Origin: Rhodobacterales bacterium LSUCC0387 | Lineage (GTDB): Bacteria; Pseudomonadota; Alphaproteobacteria; Rhodobacterales; Rhodobacteraceae | Length of the DNA stretch: 64,000 bases | Assembly (NCBI GenBank): GCA_015689775.1 | Contig: WVSR01000003.1 | Coordinates: forward strand, 232,808 to 296,807 | Reading direction: 5' to 3' | Shown here: positions 17,541 to 26,933 of the stretch, one piece after another | Layout of the letters: each line of letters opens with the position of its first letter | Position numbering within the stretch: the stretch's first letter is position 1 | The notes under the pieces: generated by a model | Told to the model about the DNA's origin: nothing | The model's input: the letters and a program-made list of their open reading frames with translations, nothing else | Database searches by the model: none | Program-made: the position numbers and the translations under genes

Positions 17541-18863
17541 TTAGCGCAAGATTGGCACAGGGATTTCCTGCGGTGCGCGCGACATCGCAGGCGGTTTCGG
17601 CCCACCCGTGGCCCAATCAAGCAACTCGACCGTATGCACCACAGGATGCCCTGTGCCTGACCCAATTTGCATCATGCAGCCGATATTGCCCGCAGCAATC
17701 ACATCGGGCTGCAAGGCCTCAAGCGTGCGGATTTTGCGCGCCTTAAGCTTGCCCGAGATTTCAGGTTGCATGAGATTATATGTGCCTGCCGATCCGCAGC
17801 ATAGGTGACTGTCGGCAGGTTCCAGCACCGTGAACCCTGCAGCTCTCAGTAAATCCTTCGGCGCGGTTTTCACCTTTTGGCCATGTTGCAGCGAACAGGC
17901 TGCATGATAGGCCACGTTCAAATCTTCGGGGGCTTTGGCGTCAGACAAGTCCAATTTTTGCAAAAGCTCCGAAATATCCATCGCAAGACCTGAGATGGTT
18001 GCAGCATCTTCGGCCAAAGGATCATTGCGGAACATATGTCCGTAATCCTTGACTGTGGTTCCACAGCCTGAAGTGTTGATCACAATCGCGTCCAATCCTG
18101 CACCGCGCGCCTCGCGCATCCATGCTTTGATATTGGCTGCCGCAAAGGCATGCGATTCCGTCTCGCGGCCCATGTGATGGGTCAAGGCCCCACAGCAGCC
18201 TGCACCTTCGGCCACAACCACCTCGCAGCCCAAACGGCTCAACAGGCGAATTGTGGCATCGTTGATATCCGTATTCAGCGCCCGTTGTGCGCATCCCGTC
18301 ATCAAAGCAACCCGCATTTTGCGCGCGCCATGCGGCGCAAAACTTTGCGCATCATCATTGCGACTAACGGGCGGGATTTGCGCAGGCACCATGTTCAACA
18401 TCGCCTTAAGCCGCGCATCAGGCATCAAAAAGGCAAAAGGCTGCCCAATCTTCGCCCCCAAAAGTGCAAGGCGAAACCGTGTCGGATAGGGCAGAATTTT
18501 CGCCAAGGCAAAGCGTAGAACACGATCCATAAAGGGGCGCTTATAGGTGCGCTCAATATGGGCGCGGGCGTGGTCGACCAAATGCATGTAATGCACCCCC
18601 GAAGGGCAGGTGGTCATGCAGGCCAAACAGGACAAGCAGCGGTCAATATGTTTGACGGTTTTTGCGTCTGCTGGCCGCCCAGATTCAAGCATATCCTTGA
18701 TCAGATAAATCCGCCCTCGCGGACTGTCCAATTCATCGCCCAACACTTGATAGGTCGGGCAAGTGGCCGTGCAAAATCCGCAATGGACACAGGCGCGCAA
18801 AATCTCGTTCGAGCGCGCGGTGGCAGGATCAGCAAGCTGTTCTGGGGTGAATGTCGTCTGCAT
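17541..18863 (-). CDS. glcF: glycolate oxidase iron-sulfur subunit GlcF
   Basis: Electron-transfer subunit of the GlcDEF complex, which oxidises glycolate to glyoxylate and passes electrons to the quinone pool. Two 4Fe-4S ferredoxin motifs are near the N-terminus (CVHCGFCTATCPTY and CLSCLACMTTCPSG), and two CCG domains follow (GAGCCGALTHHMGRE, SHLCCGSAGTYNLMQ). 440 residues, full length. It is the third gene of glcD-glcE-glcF, starting 18 bases after glcE. Confidence 0.96.
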   Translation of the reverse strand: MQTTFTPEQLADPATARSNEILRACVHCGFCTATCPTYQVLGDELDSPRGRIYLIKDMLESGRPADAKTVKHIDRCLSCLACMTTCPSGVHYMHLVDHARAHIERTYKRPFMDRVLRFALAKILPYPTRFRLALLGAKIGQPFAFLMPDARLKAMLNMVPAQIPPVSRNDDAQSFAPHGARKMRVALMTGCAQRALNTDINDATIRLLSRLGCEVVVAEGAGCCGALTHHMGRETESHAFAAANIKAWMREARGAGLDAIVINTSGCGTTVKDYGHMFRNDPLAEDAATISGLAMDISELLQKLDLSDAKAPEDLNVAYHAACSLQHGQKVKTAPKDLLRAAGFTVLEPADSHLCCGSAGTYNLMQPEISGKLKARKIRTLEALQPDVIAAGNIGCMMQIGSGTGHPVVHTVELLDWATGGPKPPAMSRAPQEIPVPILR

Positions 18864-18881
18864 GGCGAAACACGCCCTTCC

Positions 18882-20024
18882 TTATGCGGCGGGCATGGCC
18901 GTGGCCATCAGCCCTGTGTTCAAAATTCCTTTTGGGTCGAATTTGCGGCGCAATCCATCTGAGAGCGCCGCCAAAGGCGCAGGCTCAGGGTGGAAGGTCG
19001 GAATGCGGGCATGCGTGGCCTCAGATGCACGGATCAGCGTAGCATGGCCACCAAATGCACCAAGGGTCTTGCGCAGATCATGCCCTTCCCCCACCAAGAC
19101 CCAAATCAGACCGCCGCCCCAATCATAGATCACTTCGCCCTTGATTTTCGCGCCGATTGCAGGGCCGTCACTGGGTTTGCACGAGATGCGCCAGACATCG
19201 CCCGTTTGCCCCGCAAACGCGGTCACATCGCGTTGATCTTTCCACATCTGCCGCACCAGATCGGGATCAGATATCACCTCCACGGCCCTGAACTCGGCAA
19301 GAACGCCGCGTAGGGCATCTGTGCGATAGGCCACGCTTTTGGCAAAACCTTCAAGACGCAGCATGGTGCGCGACCTGCCACCACGATTGGCGGCATGCGC
19401 GGCCCCTGTCACCTCATAGGGTGAGGCTAGGGCGCGCGACAGCGCGGCCACGGCGGACTGATCCGACAACCCCTCAAGGATCAGGCAGGCGCAGGTTTCG
19501 ACTTCGGGAAGAAGCTTGAAGGAGACTTCGGAAAGAACCCCAAGCGTGCCGTAACTGCCTGCCATCAGTTTCACGAGGTCATAGCCCGTGACGTTTTTCA
19601 TCACGCGGCCGCCATTCTTGATGACGGTTCCCGACCCATCAACAAAACGCACGCCGATCAAGCTGTCACGCGCGGCGCCCGCTTGAATGCGGCGCGGCCC
19701 CGAAACATTGCCAGCAACCACCCCACCGATTGTGGGCGTGCCATCTGTGCCCAAAAGCGCGCGATGATCCATCGGCTCGAAGGGCAGGCGTTGGTTCTCG
19801 GCATGAAGCACTGCCTCAATTTCGGCCAATGGCGTGCCAGCTTGCGCGACCAAGGTCAGCGCGCCAGGCTCGTAAAGCGTGATCCCCTTCAAGGCCGCCG
19901 TTGACAAAACTTCGCCCGCAACCGCGCGGCCAATCGGACGGGTGCCACCCCCACGGATCGCCATGGGATGTTTTGCTGCGGCGAGACAATCGGCCAATTC
20001 AGCCTCGGATTTCGGTTGCAACAT
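18882..20024 (-). CDS. glcE: glycolate oxidase FAD-binding subunit GlcE
   Basis: The second FAD-linked subunit of glycolate oxidase. It has a shortened PCMH-type FAD-binding fold (MAIRGGGTRPIGRAVAGEVLSTAALKGITLYEPGALTLVAQAGTPLAEIEAVL, then GTDGTPTIGGVVAGNVSGPRRIQAGAARDSLIGVRFVDGSGTVIKNGGRVMKNVTGYDLVKLMAGSYGTLGVLSEVSFKLLP). 380 residues is typical of GlcE and shorter than GlcD. It sits between glcD and glcF on one transcript. Roseobacters can use glycolate released by phytoplankton, which fits this operon. Confidence 0.95.
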   Translation of the reverse strand: MLQPKSEAELADCLAAAKHPMAIRGGGTRPIGRAVAGEVLSTAALKGITLYEPGALTLVAQAGTPLAEIEAVLHAENQRLPFEPMDHRALLGTDGTPTIGGVVAGNVSGPRRIQAGAARDSLIGVRFVDGSGTVIKNGGRVMKNVTGYDLVKLMAGSYGTLGVLSEVSFKLLPEVETCACLILEGLSDQSAVAALSRALASPYEVTGAAHAANRGGRSRTMLRLEGFAKSVAYRTDALRGVLAEFRAVEVISDPDLVRQMWKDQRDVTAFAGQTGDVWRISCKPSDGPAIGAKIKGEVIYDWGGGLIWVLVGEGHDLRKTLGAFGGHATLIRASEATHARIPTFHPEPAPLAALSDGLRRKFDPKGILNTGLMATAMPAA

Positions 20025-20084
20025 AGCGCAACGCCCCTTTCATAAGGTAGGCCCCCAAGATGAGATAAGGGGATGAAATTTTGC

Positions 20085-21524
20085 TTAGGCAGCGTGATCG
20101 CGGCGGGTTTCAGTGACCGAAAGCGGGAACACCTTTGCTGGGTTCAACAGCCATTTGGGGTCGAACACATCCTTCACCCAAAGCTGCGCTTCGAGGTCTG
20201 TTGGGGTATATTGCGTCAGCATCAGATCACGCTTTTCAATGCCCACCCCATGTTCGCCCGTCAGGCAACCGCCCACCTCAACACAGAGCTTGAGGATATC
20301 CGCGCCAAAAGCCTCGCACAGTTCCAGATCGCCTGGTTTGTTGGCATCAAACAGGATCAACGGGTGCATATTGCCATCCCCTGCATGAAAGACATTGGCA
20401 ACGCCAAGTCCGTATTCCTTGCTCATCTCGCCGATGCGGCGCAGAACGTAAGGCAAGCTTGAGACGGGGATCGTGCCATCAAGGCACATATAATCATTGA
20501 TCTGACCCATCGCACCGAAGGCGGATTTTCGGCCCAACCAAATGCGTGCGGCCTGATCGGCATCTGCCGCCTCGCGCAATTCCACGGGATTGTGGCGCTT
20601 GGCAATATCGAGGATCACATCCAATTGTTCGCGGATTTCCGCTTCAGATCCTTCAACCTCGACAATCAACAAAGCCTCGCACATCGGGTAGCCCGCCTTG
20701 GCAAAGGCCTCAGTCGCCTCGATACAGGGTCGATCCATGAATTCTATAGCCACAGGCAGAACGCCCGCCTTGATAATATCAGAGACGCATTCCCCTGCGA
20801 CCTCATTGCTGTCAAATCCCATCAATACAGGGCGCGCACCTTCGGGTTTGCGGAGGATACGCAAAGTGGCCTCCGTGACCACGCCGAGCTGTCCTTCGCT
20901 GCCGCAAATCACGCCCAATAGATCGAGGCCGCCCGCATCCAAATGTGCGCCACCAATCTCAACGACTGTGCCATCCATCATCACCATCGTGACGCCCAAC
21001 AAGTTATTGGTCGTCACCCCATATTTCAGGCAATGCGCACCGCCAGAATTCATCCCGATATTCCCCGCAATCGCACAGGCCAATTGGCTTGACGGGTCGG
21101 GGGCATAGAAAAAATCATTCGCCTCAACAGCGCCCGTCACGCTGAGATTAGTGCGCCCTGTCTGTACACGGATGAATCGATTGTCGTAATCGGTTTCCAA
21201 AACCTGTGTCAGGCGCGCCACCCCCAAAATGACGCTATCGGCCGTAGGCAAGGCCCCGCCCGCAAGCGAGGTGCCAGAACCACGTGGAACAACAGGCACC
21301 CCCTCCTCGTGGCAAATGCGCAGCACCTCAGAGACTTCAGCCGTGGACTGGGGCAACACCGCCGCCAAAGGCGGGCAGCGATAGGCCGTCAAAGCGTCAC
21401 ATTCATAGGCCCGCGTTTCATGCGGATCATCAATAACCGCATCATGGGGCAGCACATCGCGCAACCGCGAAATGATCCGCGTGCGCTTGGCCAAAATGGC
21501 GGGGTTTGGTTTTGGCATTTCCAT
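20085..21524 (-). CDS. glcD: glycolate oxidase subunit GlcD
   Basis: Catalytic FAD subunit of glycolate oxidase. Motifs are VPRGSGTSLAGGALP, SSQLACAIAGNIGMNSGGAHCLKYGVTTNNLLGV, GSEGQLGVVTEATLRIL and the C-terminal CLTGEHGVGIEKRDLM, typical of the D-lactate/glycolate dehydrogenase family. ATG 21524 is chosen: it follows GGGAGGGCTG and gives 479 residues (MEMPKPNPAILAKRTRII). The 33 codons upstream look like untranslated leader. First gene of the glc operon and divergent from the membrane protein gene at 21647, so the 122 bases between hold both promoters. Confidence 0.96.
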   Translation of the reverse strand: MEMPKPNPAILAKRTRIISRLRDVLPHDAVIDDPHETRAYECDALTAYRCPPLAAVLPQSTAEVSEVLRICHEEGVPVVPRGSGTSLAGGALPTADSVILGVARLTQVLETDYDNRFIRVQTGRTNLSVTGAVEANDFFYAPDPSSQLACAIAGNIGMNSGGAHCLKYGVTTNNLLGVTMVMMDGTVVEIGGAHLDAGGLDLLGVICGSEGQLGVVTEATLRILRKPEGARPVLMGFDSNEVAGECVSDIIKAGVLPVAIEFMDRPCIEATEAFAKAGYPMCEALLIVEVEGSEAEIREQLDVILDIAKRHNPVELREAADADQAARIWLGRKSAFGAMGQINDYMCLDGTIPVSSLPYVLRRIGEMSKEYGLGVANVFHAGDGNMHPLILFDANKPGDLELCEAFGADILKLCVEVGGCLTGEHGVGIEKRDLMLTQYTPTDLEAQLWVKDVFDPKWLLNPAKVFPLSVTETRRDHAA

Positions 21525-21646
21525 AATCAGCCCTCCCTGCGGTATTGGTAAGATTTCTATACCAATTTGGAGGATTGCGCAAGCAAAAGCCATGCGCGAC
21601 CGAATTGCCCATAGACGAAACATAACAAAACAGGCAGCAAGGCAGC

Positions 21647-22057
21647 ATGGATTGGGTCAAAGTCATACATATTCTTTGCGTCATGGGCTGGATGACAGGT
21701 ATTTTTGCCGTCCCCCGCGCCATTATCTTTTGGAAACGGGAATATGCGCGGCTTGGTGAATTTGGCCCAACAGGTGATCTGACGATTCGCATTTACCGCT
21801 TTTCGCTAGGGCTTGGTGTGATTGCGATTGCCAGTGGGCTATGGCTTGGGTGGTTTTGGAATTTCGCGCCTTGGGTATGGGTGAAACTGGGCCTCGTCTG
21901 CCTGCTTGGCGTGCATTACGCGTGGACCGGTCGCTTGATCCTGCGCGCCCTAAAAGGCGAGTTCCGCGAAAGCGACTTTTACCTGCGGGTCTTTAATGAG
22001 GTCAGCGTGTTTGGCGCCATCGCCGTTTTGATCGTGGTGGTCTTTAAGCCCTTCTAA
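21647..22057 (+). CDS. HemJ/CopD-like four-helix membrane protein
   Basis: 136 residues with four hydrophobic helices (IHILCVMGWMTGIFAVPRAIIFW; FSLGLGVIAIASGLWLGWFW; WVWVKLGLVCLLGVHYAW; VFGAIAVLIVVVFKPF). The DWVKVIHILCVMGWMTGIFAVPR start, with His near residue 8 and Arg near 24, and the WVKLGL...HYAWTGRLILR segment resemble HemJ, the oxygen-independent protoporphyrinogen oxidase of alphaproteobacteria. It is somewhat short, and other CopD-family proteins share these features, so HemJ function is only a suggestion. It converges on and overlaps the end of the next gene by 14 bases. Confidence 0.65.
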   Translation: MDWVKVIHILCVMGWMTGIFAVPRAIIFWKREYARLGEFGPTGDLTIRIYRFSLGLGVIAIASGLWLGWFWNFAPWVWVKLGLVCLLGVHYAWTGRLILRALKGEFRESDFYLRVFNEVSVFGAIAVLIVVVFKPF

Positions 22058-24134
22058 AGCGCCCTTCGCGCAGCCATGCGGCGGCAAGCGCAGCCAAACC
22101 TGCGATCAGATACACCCAAACAGGAACAAGCGGTCGGGCGCGCACATCCTCTGTAACAAAGGCATCACGGGCATAAAGCCCCATCCAACCGCGCCCCACT
22201 GCACCGCGCCCTTCGGGCACAAGACGCAGATCAGGCAGAGCATCGCGCAGGAAAAACACCGCCCCGCCCGTTGCCTCAAGGTGAGGACGAAGAAGATCGC
22301 CTGTCGCTACAACCTCGTTAAATTCGCGCGGGTTGGCAGGGCCAATGCCTACAACGATATCTGACAGATCTGCCGCATTTGGATCACTTAAGCGGTAAAG
22401 CCCATCTTCGGGGGCAAGATAGCTGCCTTCAAACATGCCTTCGGCGGTCTCATGCAATGGCACGGTGATGCCTTCCCCATCTGGCGCTGTCACAATGACT
22501 GAGGCAACGCCCGCCACCATAGTTTGACGGATGATGCGCATCTCGCGACCATCGGCTTCGGCGCTTAGCGCCTCCTCCTCAAGATCTGGCTCTTTCATCA
22601 TCCAATGGGCCAGACGGCGCAAAAGCTCTAATTGTGGGCCGCCGCCCTCATAGCCCCGATCCCACAGCCACGCATGATCCGAGGCCAAGAGCGCCACACG
22701 CCCTTCGTCCACGCGATCAAGGATCAAAAGCGGGGCGTCATTCACCCCCTCAAGCACAACATCGCCCGCGCTGGGGGCAACCTCGATTTGACGGAACCAC
22801 CGCCCCCATGGCTGATCTGATCCTGCAATGGGCAAATGCGCCGCCTCAAGACCTCGCGTCACAGGGTGGCGCGCACCAACGCGGGAAAGATGCGGCGAAT
22901 ATGGTTCTTCAAACACCCGCGCGGTCGGCTCAGCGGGCAGAATATCGGCCAAAGGTGAGCGATAAAGCGAACCTGCCCCCGCAAAATCTAGGCCCGCCGC
23001 TACCAAAACCGCACCGCCATCGCGGACATAGCGGGCCACATTTTCAAGATAGATCAAGGGCAATATCCCGCGCCGTTGATACCGATCAAAGATGATCAAA
23101 TCGAAATCATCAATTTGATCCATGAACAGCTCACGCGTTGGAAAGGCAATCAACGACAATTCCGACACAGGAACATTATCGCGCTTTTCAGGAGGACGAA
23201 GAATTGTAAAATGCACCAAATCCACCGCAGGGTCAGATTTCAACAAATTGCGCCATGTCCGTTGGCCCATATGTGGCTCGCCTGAGACAAGCAGCACCGA
23301 CAAACGATCTCGCACCCCATTGACCTGCGCAAAAGCGACGTTGTTGCGCGGAGTTAATTCCCCCACCTGCAAGGGCACCTCAAAGCGCACAACGTTTCGC
23401 CCCGCGTGGGAAAGGTTCAATGTTAATTCAAGCGGCTGCCCAACTGGCACAATCGCGCGTTGAGGCTCGTTCCCGTCAATCGAATAAATCACCTCGGTCT
23501 GGCGCGCATCCACCCCATCAGGGAGGGGACCAAAATCACTGACACTCAAAGCGATTTTTACATCTTCGTCCAAAAAGCCATAGGCGGGCGCAGTTTCAAT
23601 TTGAAGTGCGCGATCCCAATCATCCACCTGCCCCGTGATCAGCGCGTGAACGGGGCCAATCCCTGCTGGCATTGCGTCCAGATCATGCACTTGCCCATCT
23701 GTCAGCAAAAATGCGCCTGCTATGCGCTCTTGGGGCAATTCCGCAGAAAGCCCGCTTAAGGCAGACAAAAGCTGCGTTCCTTGATTGCCATCCGCATCGG
23801 CCACATAGCGCAGTTCAACCACAACCCCTTTTGTCTCTAATTCTGCGACAAGGGCGGCAAGCGTGGCTTCGGTTTGGGCGGGGCGATCTGCCAAGCCTTG
23901 CGATGCCGATTGATCCACCACCACTAGGGCGATATCGGCAAGGGGGGCGCGGGTTTCCTCCAGCCAGATTGGGCGCATCAGAGCCACAAGTGCAACCATC
24001 GCCGCAACGGCACGATAGGGCCACCCGCGCAAGCCGCGCATTGCAGCGTAGCCCGTGATCACAAACAACGCAGCCGCGACAACAGTCACGGCCACGGGGG
24101 GAAGATAAGGGTCGAATAGGATCATCATACCCAT
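22044..24134 (-). CDS. large membrane protein of the MoxR/DUF4159 block, glutamine-amidotransferase-like core
   Basis: 696 residues with two N-terminal transmembrane helices (VAVTVVAAALFVITGYAAMRGL and a second around AVAAMVALVALMRPIWL), a long periplasmic region beginning VWA-like (IALVVVDQSASQGLADR ... GAFLLTDGQVHDLD), a middle part resembling the class I glutamine amidotransferase fold, and a C-terminal helix (VPVWVYLIAGLAALAAAWL). The nucleophilic Cys needed for amidotransferase activity is not evident. It is the last of four genes on one strand. ATG 24134 or, with better ribosome-site spacing, 24128. Exact role unknown; probably part of a cell-envelope complex with its neighbours. Confidence 0.7.
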   Translation of the reverse strand: MGMMILFDPYLPPVAVTVVAAALFVITGYAAMRGLRGWPYRAVAAMVALVALMRPIWLEETRAPLADIALVVVDQSASQGLADRPAQTEATLAALVAELETKGVVVELRYVADADGNQGTQLLSALSGLSAELPQERIAGAFLLTDGQVHDLDAMPAGIGPVHALITGQVDDWDRALQIETAPAYGFLDEDVKIALSVSDFGPLPDGVDARQTEVIYSIDGNEPQRAIVPVGQPLELTLNLSHAGRNVVRFEVPLQVGELTPRNNVAFAQVNGVRDRLSVLLVSGEPHMGQRTWRNLLKSDPAVDLVHFTILRPPEKRDNVPVSELSLIAFPTRELFMDQIDDFDLIIFDRYQRRGILPLIYLENVARYVRDGGAVLVAAGLDFAGAGSLYRSPLADILPAEPTARVFEEPYSPHLSRVGARHPVTRGLEAAHLPIAGSDQPWGRWFRQIEVAPSAGDVVLEGVNDAPLLILDRVDEGRVALLASDHAWLWDRGYEGGGPQLELLRRLAHWMMKEPDLEEEALSAEADGREMRIIRQTMVAGVASVIVTAPDGEGITVPLHETAEGMFEGSYLAPEDGLYRLSDPNAADLSDIVVGIGPANPREFNEVVATGDLLRPHLEATGGAVFFLRDALPDLRLVPEGRGAVGRGWMGLYARDAFVTEDVRARPLVPVWVYLIAGLAALAAAWLREGRFRRA

Positions 24135-24137
24135 CCC

Positions 24138-26933
24138 TTAATTTCCTAATCTTTGCAGCAAGGCCGGCACATGGACTTGGTCAGATTTGTAATTTCCAGA
24201 CAAGACATGCATCACAAGATTGACCCCAAACCGCAGAGCAATTTCGCGTTGACGTTCACCGGCATATCCTCGCCCAATGGGCAAAAGTGGGCGACCCGCC
24301 CCATCAACCGCCCATGCCCCAGCCCAGTCATTGCCACCAATAATCACGGGGCTCACCCCATCATTCAGCGCGCGAAAGGGCATGCCCTCGGCAGGGGCAG
24401 GCTCGGGTGGGGCCGCCTCAACCCAAATATCGCGCGATGTATAGCGCCCTGGAAAATCGGCCAATAAATAGAAGGCGCGGGTCAAAACATGATCCTCAGG
24501 GATTGGCGCGAGGGGCGGAATATCCAAGCCCCGCGCCAAATCCTGCAAACGGCGCGCAGCGGGCGTTGCGCCGCCAATGCCGCCAAGATCCCCATCGCGG
24601 GTATCGAAAACAATCATGCCCCCACCACGCAGATAGGCATTGAGGCGCTGATACACATCTTCAGAGGGGCGGTTTTGACCTTCCGTCACGGGCCAATATA
24701 AAAGTGGGAAAAACGCCAACTCATCACGCGCCAACTCCACGCCCACGGGTGGGCTCGGCTCAATCGTGGTGCGCGCCCAAAGCGTATCGGACAAACCCTG
24801 CAGCCCTGCGCGCGAAATCTCGTCCACCGCATCATCACCCGTAAGGACATAAGCCAAGCGCAAATCTTCGGTAGCCATCAGGCCAAACATGTCTTCGGGC
24901 GTTAGGGTTTGCGCGTAACTGGGTGCTAAGGGCGCAACCAAGACCGCCACAAAAAGCGCCACTTTGGCCCGCACAGGCAGCCGTCCCGTGACAGCCAAGC
25001 TGCCAATCATATCAGCCGCAAGCGCAATCAGCGCCAACAGGAAAAACCAAGGTGCAAGGGGCGTTGGTGGAGCGCTTAGCCCCCGTATGACCGACACACC
25101 TGCAGGCCAATCTGCCACTGTCAAATCCTGCGCAGATTTGATCACATTTAGCGCCGCGCGACCCGTTGTGGTTTGATAAAGGCCTGGCGGCATATCGGCC
25201 GATAGCGCCCCATTTTGTAAATCTTCACCCGCAACGGTGATTTCGCCCTGCGCATCATAAAGCGCACCAAACCCGTCCAAGACTTGCGCGGAAACAAAGC
25301 TAAGCCCTGCGTAATCTTTGCCTTCGGCGCTGATCGGGCGGGTGGAGACAGAGAGCCGCTCCAACATCTGCACAAACAGACCCGACAGGGGCAGGTTTGA
25401 CCATTCTGCATTGGCGGTCACATGGAACAAGACAACACGCCCTGCGCCTCGTGTCATTTGCGTGACCAATGGCGTGCCATCTTCCAAGGCGGCCAAACTG
25501 CGCGCCGCCAAATCTGGGCCTGGCTGCGCCAAAACCTGTTGGCTGACCGTAACCTCATCAGGGATGGCAAGGCCAAAAAAGGGGGATGCCTCTGGGAAAG
25601 GGTGTAGCTTGCGTGGATCGGCCCATGACATCGCCCCACCCAAAGCCCGCCCGCCTTGGCGCAGTTGCACAGGCATCAACGCATCAGCTTGCACATCGGC
25701 GGGTGACAATGCGGCCATTCGTGGCCCAGAAAAGCGTAGTAACAGACCACCTTGTTCCACCCATGCCATCAAATCGGATTGTTCTGTTTCTGGCAAACGG
25801 GCCACATCAACCAAAATGATCACATCGGGATTTGCGGGCAAAATCTCAGCCAAACCGCCCTCGATAAGATCGACATTTGGGGCCAGCGCCTCGCGCAGAT
25901 AATGAAAGGGGGAAAGCAAGGCCTGCCCCTCCTGAGGGGCGTTTGTCGCGACCAAACCGATCTCGCGCCGTGCGAGACTGTCATCACTTAACAAACGCGC
26001 AGCGGCCTGCGGTTGTCCCGCCACCTCAAAGCGGGTCAGGCGATTGCGCAATTCGGGCGGCAGGGTAAGGGCAAGGTTGGCCTCCACCGCCCCTTCATCA
26101 AAGACCGCTTCAGCCTCAACCAACACGCGCGGCACGCCTGATGGATCAGGCCCAAACCCTTGCACTAGATAACGCGCCGTTGGCAACGCGGGCCATTCCG
26201 CGCGCAAGAGCCTAAGCGTGACACCATCCCCGCCTTGCTCAAGCGGGGCAAGGGCGACCATCGCAGCAAGGTTGGCGCCCGTTTCGATCACGCGCAGCCG
26301 CGCCGTCCGCCCCGCCAAAAGCTCAGCCAAGCCCGCGCGTCCGCTGCCATGCGCCAACCCGTCTGAAAACCAAAGCCCGTCAAAGGGGATGGATTGCCCT
26401 GCGAACCAGTCTGACCATGCGGCATAATCGGGGGCGAAAGGTGCGGGGCGCATCGCAGAAAGCCGCGTGATTTGGTCATCCCCAGAGGTCAGCAGCGCCT
26501 CAAGCGAAGCCTGAGGTTGCTCGGTCAGGCTGATAACGACAGAAGTACGCCCTTCGCGGATGGTGGAGCGCAAATTAGCCTCGATTGCCTTTTGTTCTGC
26601 AAACCAATCAAGCGCGCTTGCCCAACCCCCATCGCGCAAAATCACCAAAGGGGCTTGTGGCGTTTCACCCCCCTCAGACGGAGGCGGGTTCACAACGGGG
26701 CCAGACAAGGCCAAGATTAAAAACCCTGCCGCCATAAGGCGTAGCATCAACAGCCACCACGGGGTTTTGGCACTGTCATTTTCTTTATCGTTCAACCCCA
26801 ACAAAAAGATCAGGGCCGGGAAGTAAACGCGCTTTGGCTGCGGCGGCGCAACGCGTAACAGCCACCAAAGTGCGGGCAACACCGCCAAAGCCCCCAAGAC
26901 CCATGCCGCCGAAAATCCAAGCGCCTCAATCAT
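24138..26933 (-). CDS. DUF4159 protein with BatA-like N-terminus
   Basis: 931 residues. The N-terminus (AAWVLGALAVLPALWWLLRVAPPQPKRVYFPALIFL...WWLLMLRLMAAGFLILALSGPVV) is the BatA-type aerotolerance-regulator membrane segment with two helices. A long extracytoplasmic region follows, then two further helices near residues 640-690 (WFFLLALIALAADMIGSLAV; VALFVAVLVAPLAPSYA). The end is DUF4159 (EDLRLAYVLTGDDAVDEISRAGLQGLSDTLWARTTIEPSPPVGVE...YLRGGGMIVFDTRDGD). Function is not established. Adjacent MoxR and DUF58 genes are the regular partners of such proteins and suggest a membrane complex remodelled by an AAA+ ATPase. It overlaps DUF58 by four bases. Confidence 0.82.
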   Translation of the reverse strand: MIEALGFSAAWVLGALAVLPALWWLLRVAPPQPKRVYFPALIFLLGLNDKENDSAKTPWWLLMLRLMAAGFLILALSGPVVNPPPSEGGETPQAPLVILRDGGWASALDWFAEQKAIEANLRSTIREGRTSVVISLTEQPQASLEALLTSGDDQITRLSAMRPAPFAPDYAAWSDWFAGQSIPFDGLWFSDGLAHGSGRAGLAELLAGRTARLRVIETGANLAAMVALAPLEQGGDGVTLRLLRAEWPALPTARYLVQGFGPDPSGVPRVLVEAEAVFDEGAVEANLALTLPPELRNRLTRFEVAGQPQAAARLLSDDSLARREIGLVATNAPQEGQALLSPFHYLREALAPNVDLIEGGLAEILPANPDVIILVDVARLPETEQSDLMAWVEQGGLLLRFSGPRMAALSPADVQADALMPVQLRQGGRALGGAMSWADPRKLHPFPEASPFFGLAIPDEVTVSQQVLAQPGPDLAARSLAALEDGTPLVTQMTRGAGRVVLFHVTANAEWSNLPLSGLFVQMLERLSVSTRPISAEGKDYAGLSFVSAQVLDGFGALYDAQGEITVAGEDLQNGALSADMPPGLYQTTTGRAALNVIKSAQDLTVADWPAGVSVIRGLSAPPTPLAPWFFLLALIALAADMIGSLAVTGRLPVRAKVALFVAVLVAPLAPSYAQTLTPEDMFGLMATEDLRLAYVLTGDDAVDEISRAGLQGLSDTLWARTTIEPSPPVGVELARDELAFFPLLYWPVTEGQNRPSEDVYQRLNAYLRGGGMIVFDTRDGDLGGIGGATPAARRLQDLARGLDIPPLAPIPEDHVLTRAFYLLADFPGRYTSRDIWVEAAPPEPAPAEGMPFRALNDGVSPVIIGGNDWAGAWAVDGAGRPLLPIGRGYAGERQREIALRFGVNLVMHVLSGNYKSDQVHVPALLQRLGN

